Notes under the pieces: model-generated
What the model was told of the DNA's origin: nothing
Database searches by the model: none
Seen by the model: the letters and a program-made list of their open reading frames with translations, nothing else
In this document: piece after piece, positions 11,553 to 22,422 of the stretch
How positions within the stretch are numbered: the first letter of the stretch is position 1
How the letters are laid out: every line of letters starts with the position of its first letter
Made by a program: the position numbers and the translations under genes
NCBI RefSeq assembly: GCF_049243985.1
Contig: NC_135373.1
Location: 94,669,213-94,733,212 of the forward strand
Direction: 5' to 3'
DNA length: 64,000 nt
Source of the DNA: Paroedura picta
Taxonomy: Eukaryota; Chordata; Lepidosauria; Squamata; Gekkonidae

Positions 11553-13725
11553 GGAGATCAGTCACTGCAAGGCCAACCCCTGCATCCCTACATCAGGGAA
11601 GAGACAAGCTGAAAGTTTATGATCAGCTATGACAAACACTGCCATGAGGTCTAGCAGCACAGATAATGCTGACCCACCTTAGTCCAGCTGCCTCCAGAGG
11701 TCATTCTGCAAGGATGACCAAAGTTATTTCCACCCCATGGTCATGCAGAATGGAATGGGTCCAAGCCTTGCAGCCTTCTCCCGGCCGCCAGAGCGGCCTC
11801 ACCGCGTCGTAGATGCGGCGAGGCCGCTCCGCCGACCGGGAGAAGGTTCAGGAGAGCCTCGGGTGGGGGGTGGGCCTTGCAGCCTTCTCCCGGCCGCCGG
11901 AGCGCCCTTGCCGCGTCGCAGATGCGGCGAGGCTGCTCCGCCGGCCGGGAAAAGGCTCAATAGAGCCTCGGGTGGGGGGTGGGCCTGCTTTCAGGCCATC
12001 TAGGGCCCATTTCATTACAAAGTGAAATGGGCTTTAGATCTAGTCCTGAATAATTATGTGTCCTCTGCAAATTTGGACACTACTCTGCTCACCCCTAGTT
12101 CCAGAAAAAAAAATTGAATTAAATAGAATCAGTCCCAATACCAATCCTTGTGGGACTCCACTGTTTACTTCCCTCCATTGTGAGAACTGCCTACTGAGTC
12201 CTATGACAGCTAAGTTTACCCAGGAGTCTTTAGCGAGGAACCTTGTCAAAAGGTTGTATGCAAAAGAAATTAAATAAATCCTGTGTTAATTTGTAAGGCA
12301 TCCTGTTTAATACCACTTCTGCCTGAAATGCTAAAGAGTTACTATGAAAGTTATACCTGACCTGCCTTCCTGACATTTGGTGGTTGCCTCCAGCTCCTGT
12401 AGCAATCATTTGCTCTTGTACGCTATCACCATGTGACAGAGTTCCAGGCTCAAAAAGAGGTAGGGATCCTTCTTCTGTATAATTAAATTATTATACATCA
12501 CAGCTGCTGGATACTGAGGTTTTCACACATTTCAGTTTTGTTTCTCATGTCTTAGAGCGTCATGGCCACAGTCATTCAATACGTGTAGGGAAACACTGAA
12601 AACAAGGGACTCATTGCCTATTCATTTCAAGATCTAGAAAGCATGTGAGAAATGAAAGGTCCTAAGGCCACCAGCCTTGCCAAGCCTGCTGTGACCTACC
12701 AGACCAATTTTTTGCTAGCAAGAGGGTCATCCTGTCCTCATTAGCAAAGTACTCCCTCCCTCTGCAAGAGCTATTCCATCTGGCAACTTTGGAATAAAGA
12801 GCACTGTTTACCTAGATCATAATTTCTTTTGGTACTTGCAAGCACTTCATCACTGGGTGAAAGTCACATTTGGGTTCCTTAGCAAGTTTGAAGAACCAAG
12901 GAAGGAAGCCCATCCTTTGGACAGATGAGAGATTTGCCTGCTGGGACATTTGCTCTGGAGGGACTGTTCATAAGACAGATGTTGGACCCTTTTTATTTTG
13001 TGATATAGCAGAACTGGAAGGATGACAGTTCTCTAGCCCACTTTTCCACCGTTCCACCGTTACTCATTTAACCATCCAATTCCCTTAAATACACGACACA
13101 GTGAAATGCTCTATAATGGCTATAAGTTGGAGAGCCAACTGCCAGCATGCTACAGTTCTTAAATGCTGGAGGTGGATGTAGTCTAATAAAGTTCAGCACT
13201 CTTTTAAGACCATTTAAAAAAAAGGAATGTCCTTGAGATCTTGTCCCTTAGCTTTGAAGAAGCCAAAGAGTTTGAGAGAAAGATAATAGACATGGCAGAT
13301 TAAGTTAAGTATGTGCATGAAATACTTGTATCCCACCAACCCCACCCAAACTAAAGGAGGCCCAAGGTCGAATGGGAATGTAAAGACCACAATAGGATTG
13401 AAGTGACAGCCTGTTTGTAGCATAGAACTTAACCCTAAGATTTATATAGATTTGTTTTATGCAATTAAGTGGGTCTACTTAGAAGTACATTCCATTATAT
13501 TCAGTGGAGCTTACTCACAGGAAACTGTTCTAAGGATTGCAGCCTAGCAGTGTATGCCAAAGCAATTATACCCTAAACAGAGAGTATTGCTCTTCTTAAA
13601 ACTGCACTATCAGTCTCAGTCCTCTTCATTTGAGAGTGATTTTAGAGGCCAAGAGCAGCCTGTAAGAAGCAAGTTGCTCTTTCTTCTGTAAGTATATTTG
13701 AACAGCTCCCTTTGAAGTTCACCAT

Positions 13726-14241
13726 TATTGCACAATAAAGCACCAAACCTTGAAAAATGTGTCAGAGCCAAGGGTAGAATCAGTTGCAGTAATCCAGTAA
13801 TCCACATAGAATCAGTTGCAGTAATCCAGCCTAGAGGTGGCCATTGCATGGATCACTGTGGCTAGGTGTCCTAAGGCCAGATAGGATGCTAGTAGCTTCA
13901 CCTGTCATAAATAGTAGAATGCCTTGTACACTATGTTTGTGAGTTGTGCCTCCATCAATAAGGAGGCATCAAAGGTCATCCCCCCAAGCTCTTAATGGTG
14001 CATGAAGCTGTTAACTGCACTCTATCAAAGCAGCAGAGATGTGCTTCTTCTACTGGCCCCTTCCTCCCCAGCCACAGGATCTCTGTCTTTGAGAGGCTGA
14101 GCTTCAGATGGTTCTATCAAAGCCACCCTACCATGGCCTCAAGACATCTGACCAAGGAATTAGGGGGGTTTCTAGCAAGCCCTCCATGATCAGATAAAGC
14201 TGGGTGTCATCAGTGTACTGGTAGCACCCTAGCCCATACTC
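13726..14241 (-). mobile_element. L2/CR1-type LINE fragment, duplicated copy
   Basis: Second copy of the minus-strand LINE fragment at 10650-11165, created by the tandem duplication and not by an independent insertion. Confidence 0.65.
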
Positions 14242-14255
14242 CTGGAGTAGCTGTA

Positions 14256-14592
14256 GAAGAAGAAGAAGAAGAAGAAGAAGAAGAAGAAGAAGAAGAAGAA
14301 GAAGAAGAAGAAGAAGAAGAGTTGGTTCTTATATGCCACTTTTTACTACCCAAAGGAGGCTCAAAGCAGTTTACAGCCGCCTTCCCTTTCCTCTCCCCAC
14401 AACAAACACCCTATGAAGTGGGTGAGGCTGAGAGAGCCCTGATATCACTGCTCGGTTAGAACAGTTTTATCAGTGCTGTGGTGAGCCCAAGGTCATCCAG
14501 CTGGCTGCATGTGGGGAAGTGCAGAATCGAACCCGGCATGCCAGATTAGAAGTCTGCACTCCTAACTACTACACCAAATTGGCTCTCTAAGA
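14256..14592 (-). mobile_element. tRNA-derived SINE, duplicated copy
   Basis: Same insertion as 11180-11552, copied by the segmental duplication. Its GAA tail is about 22 units against 34 in copy 1. Confidence 0.85.
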
Positions 14593-14805
14593 GGAGATCA
14601 GTCACTGCAAGGCCAACCCCTGCATCCCTACATCAGGGAAGAGACAAGCTGAAAGTTTATGATCAGCTATGACAAACACTGCCATGAGGTCTAGCAGCAC
14701 AGATAATGCTGACCCACCTTAGTCCAGCTGCCTCCAGAGGTCATTCTGCAAGGATGACCAAAGTTATTTCCACCCCATGGTCATGCAGAATGGAATGGGT
14801 CCAAG

Positions 14806-16756
14806 ACTGAGGCTTCCTCAAGAAATGCTTTGTTGATCTGCAGCTGCCAGTTCAACCACCTTATCCAGAAATGCCAAATGTGAGGCTGGGGCCAATGCTG
14901 CTTGGGCAGCAAAGGCAGAGTCAGTGCCTGTAGGGAAGCGGGCCTAATCCCTGTGGACACACGACTTTGTCACCAGCCCAGCCCCCTCCCAAGCCTGGCA
15001 CACATTAGGGCACTTATTGTCCTGCAGTAAGGGAATGTGGAAATATCCAAGTTCCCTGGTTTGCTGTAGGGGCCAACAAGGTCTGTCCAGCCACAGGCCC
15101 CTGTGGACATGGAAGAGCCACGTCTCCCAGACCCAGCTCCTCCCCCTCCTACAGTGTCCCACTTGGCTCCACAGCACTTCACCGTGCTGCAGGGCCGAAT
15201 GGGGAATTTTTTTTCTCTGCACAATGGTGAAATTGCAGTGTCATGCAATCCCACTGTCATGCAAAGAAAAAAATCCTGTGGCCGTCCTGCACACAGAACC
15301 TTTCCACCCTGCTTGCATCCATGGGGAAACAGCTGGATCCATAAGTCTCCATGGGTGGGCACTAATATGACCACCACCTAAACAGGATGGGGCTGGTGTG
15401 TCGAGCCACACCAGTGCCCCTTGTAGGATATTCTTCATATTCATTTGAATCCCGCACACTATAGATCTTGCATGTTCCAGCAGTTTTAGCTAGGTGATGC
15501 CTTCTGTGAGCAATTCCAAAAACAGGGTTCTGATCAACACTGCAATGATTTTTCATAACAACCAACAGCTTTCCTTACCTGCAGCAAAAGTTTGCATTGG
15601 AAAGGACAAAGGAAACTTTGGTGAGTAGCCATGAAAAGCAGAGGAGGTAGGGGGTGAGCAACTTGATCTACAGAAGAACAGCTGCTTCCCAGCCAGAGTG
15701 GCTTTTAGAGATCAAAAGGCGGTAGCATTGCTAAGGACCTTGGCCCTTTTGTTCATCCCAGCATCACGGGTAGCTGGCTGGCTTTTGACAGCAGCCTTGC
15801 ACTTTAAACCTCTGTTTCTGCGCATAAGAGGTTAAGGGGAAGATATTACTGCCAATAATAATGGCTTTCTGCTGCTAAGGAAACAGCTAATCTTTTTTAA
15901 ACTGCAAGGAAAAACTGCGAATAAATGGCATTTTCTCCAAAGTTGCCCATCTTTGTACTTTGTTTGAAATGGAACTAGTAGACATAAAAGAGAAGTTTCT
16001 TCCTGCATAATTTGCTCCTAGGGAGATCATTGTCCAGAACCAGCTCTTGAACTTGCTCTTGATCCCTTGGAAAAGGAAGATCTCTGAGGCAGTTTGGCAA
16101 GCTTGTAGAGCAGCATTTGAAAGCAACATTTCAGATATTGTCAACCCAATGAAGCCCATCTTTCCTTGGGCTCTTGTGATTTTTGTTGAAGTCACATGGC
16201 CACTTAGCACATGCCCTGAAAACTGCTTACTAGCATGTCAAAAATCACAGGTTTCCTAACTGATTTCTATGCAAGTCTAGGGTTCTTTCAAGCTTCTCTT
16301 CAATAAAAAATACTAACATAGAATTGGTAGATAAACTTCCCATAAGACAGCTTCTTCACTACTAATTCCAGAGGGCTAGTCAGATGACTTGGTTCCAGCA
16401 AAAATAAAAATCAGTCACAAACCTTAAAACCACACAGGGCAATCCTAGGCAGTGTATAAAACCAATGCTGTTGGTGCTTTTCATAAGGTATGACTGCTTA
16501 GGATTGGTTTTGGATGTTAACTAGATCACTCATCACAGATATTACTGAGCTTTATATGACTAGTGGATATTCTTTGTCTTTCTTTTTTGTTTACAGAATT
16601 CCATTCCACCCTCTTCCTTTTACACTTGATGCTTTACCCCCACTATTCTCTGATTTCACACTCCTATATAAAATTACAGTGTGATGAGAATGTGTTCATG
16701 CATCTAAGGAAGGGTTGGAGTTCTAACCCATAAAAGCTTGTGATGGAGAAGAATTT
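14806..16756. other. Unassigned intergenic DNA
   Basis: No gene was recognised. Around 14935-15370 there are several overlapping frames of 90-135 codons on both strands, but they share no family motif and look like chance openings in C-rich DNA. Wording near 14940 (CCTAATCCCTGTGGACACA) resembles 19410-19440, so an old shared repeat may lie here. Confidence 0.35.
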
Positions 16757-17205
16757 TATAGAATCGTAGAATTTTAGAGTTGGAAGGGGCCATTCAGGCC
16801 ATCTAGTCCAATCCCCTTTTCAAGGCAGGATCAGCCTAAAGCATCCAGAATAAAAATCTGTCCAGTTGCTGCTTGAAGACTATCAGTGAGGGGGAGTTCA
16901 CCATCTCCTTAGGCTGATGCTAAACTACTGTGACTATGAAAATTTTTTTCCTGATATCTAGCCAATATCATTCTCCGCATAATTTAAACCCATTTGTGTG
17001 GGTCCTATCCTCTGCTGTCAACCTTTCCCTGTCCTCCTCTAAGTGACTACCTTTCAAATACTTAAAGGCAGCAATCTTGTCCCCTCTCAACCTCCTTTTC
17101 TCCAGGCTGAACATTCCCAAGTCCTTCAGCCTTTCATCATAGGGCTTGATCCCCAAACCCCAGTTTATTATTGTTGCTCTCATCTGAACCATCTCAATAT
17201 TGTTA
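16757..17205 (-). mobile_element. CR1 LINE 3' end
   Basis: The minus-strand frame 17192-16968 reads LGMFSLEKRRLRGD and AAFKYLKG, the conserved C-terminal region of the CR1 ORF2 protein. It continues into the CR1 3' UTR and stops at the AGAATCGTAGAATTTTAGAG-like terminus near 16757. The copy is 5'-truncated, as is usual for CR1. Confidence 0.85.
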
Positions 17206-17210
17206 GACTA

Positions 17211-17897
17211 AGATGCCAGAAAATTCCTATTTATTTGTGTTCGCTGCTAGGGATCTTACCATGCAAAGTGCAGTCACAAGTAAATCCTAGCTGTGTTTAA
17301 AGAAAGGGCAACTCTTGGTTCATGTGGATTGATGATGGATCCCAACAGGCCTAGTTTATATTCCACTGGAACAGAGTGTGGGCCTCAAAACATCTCTCCT
17401 CATCCAGATTCTTTACCAGGGGTCCCCAACAACCAAGATTATGTGGACAGGCATCCCTGAACGTAGGAAATCTGAAATACACCACACTTGTTCTGAAAGT
17501 CATCAATCAAGTTCCAGAAAGCAAACTAGTGTGACACTTTGTCAAGCAGGCTGAGTGACTGCAGGACGAATTATGAACTGTACTTATGGCTTACAGTTCA
17601 GATAAACAGTTCATCCTGAGCAAAGTGCAACCAAGGCTTTTTGAAAGTAGCCACACACAACCAGCAAAGTCATGTGACTTTTAAAATCATGAGACTTTAA
17701 AACTGTATTCTACTTTGGCTAAGGTATTTGTTTTTCTTTTGTTTTTCTTCTGTTTTGGGAGAAAGTCAGTATTTTCTAACCTGATGATCCTTCTGCTTGT
17801 CGTTGCTTCTTATATTTATGTAGCAGCTACATAACAAAGGAGAAGCTGCTGGAGCATTTTCAGACATGCTATCTTTCATAGCTATTGGATAAAAGGC
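17211..17897. other. Unassigned DNA with a possible hAT terminus
   Basis: No gene was seen. CAGGGGTCCCCAAC at 17417 matches the terminal repeat of the hAT MITEs at 18049 and 58929, but no partner terminus or target duplication was found, so it is at most a remnant. Confidence 0.35.
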
Positions 17898-18017
17898 GAT
17901 GGATGGATGGATGGATGGATGGATGGATGGATGGATGGATAGATGGATAGATGGATAGATGGATAGATGGATAGATGGATAGATGGATAGATGGATAGAT
18001 AGATAGATAGATAGATG
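17898..18017. repeat. Compound tetranucleotide microsatellite
   Basis: An uninterrupted run that changes from GATG units to GATA/GATG alternation and then to GATA units. It lies just before a hAT MITE. The long minus-strand open frame crossing it is a by-product of the repeat. Confidence 0.97.
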
Positions 18018-18048
18018 TTCGGATTAAATAGCTTGGAATCATTTAAAC

Positions 18049-18397
18049 CAGTGTCCCCAACCTTTCTGAGGCTGGGGATCAGCAGGGCATCGGGCCGCGC
18101 CCGCGCGGACCGCGCCCGCAGGCTGTGCCCCCGCGGGCCACGCCCGTGCACCGGGCCGCGCCCGCGGGCCACACCTGCGCATCGGGCCGTGCCCATGGGC
18201 CGTGCCCGCACGGCCGTGCGGCCCGGCCCTGATTCTCTCTCCCCGCCCTCCCGCAGTAAGAAGCTTCCCGGGCCGCAAGCTTGCGGCCTGGGAAGTTTTT
18301 TACTGCGGCGGGGGGGGGAGGGAGAGGGAGCCACGGCCCGGCGCCATGGCCTTCGCGGCCCGGCACCAGGCCACGGCCCGCAGGTTGGGGACCACTG
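18049..18397. mobile_element. GC-rich hAT MITE with 8-bp target duplication
   Basis: Ends CAGTGTCCCCAACC and GGTTGGGGACCACTG. A perfect 8-bp duplication ATTTAAAC flanks it (18041-18048, 18398-18405). The interior is very CpG-rich and contains a near-perfect palindrome centred on GCAAGCTTGC. It shares interior sequence with 58929-59229, so both belong to one subfamily. No transposase. Confidence 0.92.
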
Positions 18398-18405
18398 ATT
18401 TAAAC

Positions 18406-19054
18406 CACCACTACTTTCTGCCCCTTGTGGCTTTTTGTGGGGAGCAGAAATCAAGGGGTTAAATGGCTCAGAACCTTTTAAACCAACAGCTGAGAGATGG
18501 GGAGCTCCCAAGTCATTGAAATCCCACCTTCTCTTCCCTTCTCTCCATGGCTTTTTACAAGGCTTTTTACACACTTTCTGCATGAAATGGAAAATAATTG
18601 TTTTAACCATAACATCAAAAATTGCAAATGCTGTTTTTCAGCCCTTAAAACATATCACTCTGAAACGAGGTAGATATTCTCCAGACTATCAGATGAGTCA
18701 TTAATTGGGAGGGGAAGCTGTACCTCTGCAGAGCACTTAAAAAATTTCCTGGAGCAATATTTTAAGGCGGGAAATTCATAGAGTGTGTTTTACTCCAAAT
18801 AAATTGAGTTTTTTTTTAAACCCTGAAACATCAAATGTTATATACTTCTGAGGTGGTTTTGTACTCTGGATATTTTCTTGTGTACAAAAAGAAACCGTAA
18901 ATGGTAGGTGAGAGTATGCTGAACATGTTTACTAATGTGCAGCTGATAGTGGTCTAAAAAGGAAAAGTTGTAAAGTCTATGCATTTTGTCAAAAAAAAGA
19001 GCAAGGCAAATGAGGTGGGAATTTATACCAGACCACAGTGCTAACATATGGCTG
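18406..19054. other. Unassigned intergenic DNA
   Basis: No gene or repeat family recognised; open frames are short and A/T-rich. Confidence 0.4.
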
Positions 19055-19180
19055 CCCATCCAATATCTGATAAAGACAAAATCGTGAACTAGAGAGGAGA
19101 GCAGCTTCATTCAGGTAAGCATCTGCAGTCTTACTAAACAGATAGAATGTTACATTTTGTAGGGAATTCTGCCATCCAGT
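19055..19180 (-). repeat. Inverted repeat, left arm
   Basis: 19055-19163 is the reverse complement of 19603-19711 with only a few mismatches over 109 bp. Weaker similarity extends the arms to about 125 bp. The arms are separated by about 0.4 kb. The arm sequence has no recognised family. Confidence 0.88.
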
Positions 19181-19371
19181 GGTTCCACTAATCTCAGCAA
19201 TATAAGCAGCTTGCTGTTTTGTTTTGTTAAGAAAAGAGGCCTGCCTCATTCTGAATCAATACCACACACACTTGATACTTTCTAGAAGTTCTAGATTTCC
19301 TTAAAATAAAAGGAATTTAAACCATGGAACCCTACAGGTATACTTCAGATTGCCAGTGATTGGCAGACATA

Positions 19372-19585
19372 GGCCGATTCCACACAGGAAAAGGCCAGGA
19401 CAGCATCAGTATGCACTCGGGGCTAATCCCCGTGTACACATGATGTTGTCCAGATGAGCATGCCATGGGACAGGCCCCACTGGTCACCACAGTGCCAAAA
19501 GCGAACGTGGAAGAATCTGGTCCTCTTAGGGTGAGGCTTCTGGGGCCCGATGTGCACCAGGGCCGGGACGGGAAAAACTGTACTT
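19372..19585. mobile_element. Partial TIR element (Harbinger-like end)
   Basis: Begins with GGCCGATTCCACAC, close to the terminal repeats of the element at 41846-42729. The opposite terminus is not visible. The segment runs up to the right arm of the inverted repeat at 19586, so it is probably truncated. Confidence 0.4.
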
Positions 19586-19711
19586 TCTGAGTGGCAAAAT
19601 TTCCTACAAAATGTAACATTCTATCTATTTAGTAAGACTGCAGATGCTTACCTGAATGAAGCTGCTCTCCTCTCTAGTTCACAATTTTCTCTTTATCAGA
19701 TATTGGATGGG
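19586..19711 (+). repeat. Inverted repeat, right arm
   Basis: Partner of 19055-19180. The two arms face each other and could pair into a hairpin with a loop of about 0.4 kb that contains the partial TIR element. Confidence 0.88.
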
Positions 19712-19757
19712 TTTCTTGACAGCCAAGGAAGGGTTTCCTGAGTTAATTAATTTTTAT

Positions 19758-19890
19758 ATAGTCTGAAGAAGAGTGCTTGCACTTGAAAGCTCGCGCCCTG
19801 AATAAATCTTTGTTGGGCTTAAAAGTGCTGCTGGACTCTGATTTTGTTGTGCTACTTTCGACCGACATGGCTACCCATTTGAATCTGAGA
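19758..19890 (+). mobile_element. Palindromic repeat family, single-arm copy
   Basis: Carries the family signature in order: AGTGCTTGCACTTGAAAGCT, AATAAATCTTTGTTGGGCTT, CTGCTGGACTCTGAT, then GACATGGCTACCCATTTG. The structure of this family is clearest at 51740-51951. Confidence 0.75.
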
Positions 19891-21240
19891 CTTCCAGTTT
19901 CTGATCTAGGGTTCTTCTTAATTTACAGTTGCAGCACACATATGTATACTGGAGGTGGAGGAACTGCTTTATTCTGATCAGTAAATTTACCTATGTACTC
20001 CATGGGTGCAAGGAAAAGAAGAGAGAAAGGCTAAATATTGCAGAAAATTACCAGCAGGCTGGCCATTACTGTAGCAACTATCAGCATTTTGACTTGGTTG
20101 TATGATCTGTTAAGCAAGTTTGCTTCAGTCTTGGAGGACAAGAAGTCTAGTCTAGCCTACAGTGCTTTTTTGCTATGCTCAGACTTCCCTGCACCCTAGT
20201 GGCTACAGTCAGAACTGCATTTTAAAAATAAAAGGAAAGACATTTGGTTGGATGCAGCAAATCTTAATCACTGCAGAAAACATCTATTTTTATTTGATGT
20301 TTTGGAATGTAAGTTAATTTTCAAAATTATAAATAAACAATAAAATAATCAGTTATATTAATTTGATTCATTAGGGTCATAATACCATATATTGGTTTTA
20401 CTAAGGCTAATGACACTGGCTTTAAGCACCCCCTTCAAAGCCCTTCACCAAGCAGCACCCAAGAAGGACTGATTCCTCTTATCCCCTCTTGGTCTCTCAG
20501 GTGCTACTGGACTTGCCTCTATTTTACTGCAGACCAACTTCCCTCTGAAACTATCAGCAGGATACTCAGCAACTGCTGATGAACAGGATCCTCCCCAGTT
20601 CCACCCCTTTGAATTGAAAGCAGGTGTAAGATCACTTTTTTTTAAATTTATCTATACATTATATGAGAAGTAATAGACTAGCCAGCAGATCCACCTGTAT
20701 AGATTTATGTTGTCCCAGAGAGATAGGTATTGATAATGTTAGAGCAACATGGCAATAAAGGGAGCAGCATCTACAGATGAAACAGTTTCAAACCCTCCTG
20801 CTTAATTGATGGTTATATTAGAAGCTATAATGCACAGTTACAAACAGAAAGGCATCTGAGTATAAAGCAGTTAAAGCTTGTGCTTGGAAGATGTTCTGGA
20901 TCCATGAGAATGGGGAAGTCACCAAGGAATAACTAATGCTTGAGAAGTTCTTTCATGAGGTACTAACTACTTCACTGCAGGAAACACAGTAAATTACTTT
21001 ATAATAAAAGAAGCAGCTGTTGTTGAGCTGCCCTAATGATTCTGGTGGCAATAGAATGAACCAGAAAGCAGAAAGTTGGGTAGGCAGAAGGAACAAATGT
21101 CAAGAGGTTTTATTACAGAAAGCAACATTATTTGCTTAAGCAATCTCAGTGTAGTACATAATAGCTAGTGCTTTCTAGATGTAAAAGTAGCTGCAGCAGC
21201 AGGGCAGGGTGCTATGGCACCACCAGATGCAAAGTATAGG
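19891..21240. other. Unassigned intergenic DNA
   Basis: About 1.35 kb of A/T-rich sequence with no recognisable gene or repeat family. Confidence 0.4.
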
Positions 21241-21540
21241 CAGAAGAAGAAGAAGAGTTGGTTCTCATATGCCGCTTTTCTCTACCCGAAGGAGTCTCAA
21301 AGTGGCTTACAATCGCCTTCCCTTTCCTCTCCCCACAACAGACACCCTGTGAGGTGGGTGAGGCTGAGAGACCTCTGATATCACTGCTCGGTTAGAACAG
21401 TTTTATCAGTGCCATGGTGAGCCCAAGGTCACCCAGCTTGGGGAGTGCAGAATTGAACCCAGAATGTGGGGGAGTGCAGAATTGAACTCAGCTCGCCAGA
21501 CTAGAAGTCCGTACTTCTAACCACTACATCAAACTGGCTG
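21241..21540 (-). mobile_element. tRNA-derived SINE
   Basis: Minus-strand member of the family described at 11180-11552, with a short GAA tail. Inside, the block GGGAGTGCAGAATTGAAC occurs twice, a local duplication near the B-box region. Confidence 0.85.
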
Positions 21541-21782
21541 GAGATGAAGTAAGCTGCTGCCTGTGAACGGCCATGTCATAAAAGGCCAGGTTTGCTCTAC
21601 GAGTCTGCAGACAAATGCCTCCCTCTGCCCTATGTTTCATCCCAATATTGCAGATTCTTCCACCCAGTTCAGTCCAGTCAGTGATGCTACCTACAATACT
21701 GTTGGGCCACAATGAAGGCTTGGGATAGAGGAAGGGGGGCAATTTGCAGCGAAGCAAAAGCCAAGAGAGAATAACTACCACA

Positions 21783-22422
21783 TCTTTCCACCTTCATATT
21801 TCGTTAAGGGGTAACTGGGTGGAGAGTGGGCAGGGCCCCTCACCCAGATGGACAACAGTTCTGACCAGTCAGGTGAAGGCCCAATCGGAAAGCACAAAGC
21901 GCCTTCCAGCAGAAGCGCCTCGCCAGCAGAAGCCAGAGCTGTCGCCAGAAGCCGGACCAACCACCGTAAGTTGCCAGTCAGTCTGGCCTCTGGCCTCACA
22001 GTTGGGCAGGGGGGCGGGGAAGGCTTCCCTGGGACCCTCAGAGCAGGCCGGCGGAGAAGCCATCCCCGGCTGCCCCCCTCTCTGGCGACGTCCCGGCTTC
22101 ATCGCTGGTCTCCGAGAAAGCCCACGCGGCGGAGACACGGCAGGCCTGCTCGTAGGCCGGCAGCAAAGCCGGGATGTTGCCAGGAAGGGGGGTGGGCGGG
22201 GATGGCTTCTCTGCCAGGTTCTCATGTGGCGGGTCTTCTCGGAGGCTGGCAGCAAAGCCAGAACATTGCCAGGGAGGGGGGCGGGCAGGGATGGCTTCTC
22301 CGCTGGCCTGTCACCGGGGAGGGGGGTGGGTGGGGATGGCTTCCCCGGGGAGGGCAGCCGGCCGCTGCGGCCGGTGGGAGAGCCCTTCACAGACCGTCCT
22401 AAGGGACGGGCTTTAAATCTAG
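21783..22422 (+). mobile_element. Helitron-like element
   Basis: The right end is a stem-loop CCGTCC-TAAG-GGACGG followed by GCTTTAAATCTAG and T, the same end layout as 8416-8967 (GGCTTTAGATCTAG, then T). The proposed left end is A then TCTTTCCACC at 21783, less certain. The interior is GC-rich with three or four diverged units around GGGGTGGGCGGGGATGGCTT and GGCAGCAAAGCC. The 281- and 184/185-codon frames crossing it are low-complexity by-products with no protein family resemblance. Confidence 0.5.

Larger units (their letters stand above)
8690..11765. repeat. Tandem duplication, copy 1
   Basis: This 3076-bp segment is repeated immediately afterwards at 11766-14805. It starts inside the Helitron-like GC-rich array and ends after GGGTCCAAG, where the sequence jumps back to CCTTGCAGCC. 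Six open frames in the two copies encode identical peptides at a constant offset of 3076 bp. The only difference seen is the length of the internal (GAA)n run. Confidence 0.93.
11766..14805. repeat. Tandem duplication, copy 2
   Basis: A 3040-bp second copy of 8690-11765. It contains the 3' part of the Helitron-like element (11766-12043), a CR1 RT fragment (12044-12276, minus), unassigned DNA, the L2 RT fragment and the SINE. It is 36 bp shorter than copy 1, entirely explained by 12 fewer GAA units (14256-14321 versus 11180-11281). It leaves the duplicated text after GGGTCCAAG and continues into unique sequence (ACTGAGGCTTCC). Confidence 0.93.

Noticed and set aside
17417-17434. Possible fifth GC-rich hAT MITE
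   Set aside because: Only one terminus-like motif is visible, with no partner end and no target duplication.
17882-18610. 242-codon minus-strand open frame
   Set aside because: It is made of the GATG/GATA microsatellite (Ser-Ile-His-Pro repeats) and the GC-rich hAT MITE; no protein family and no independent support.
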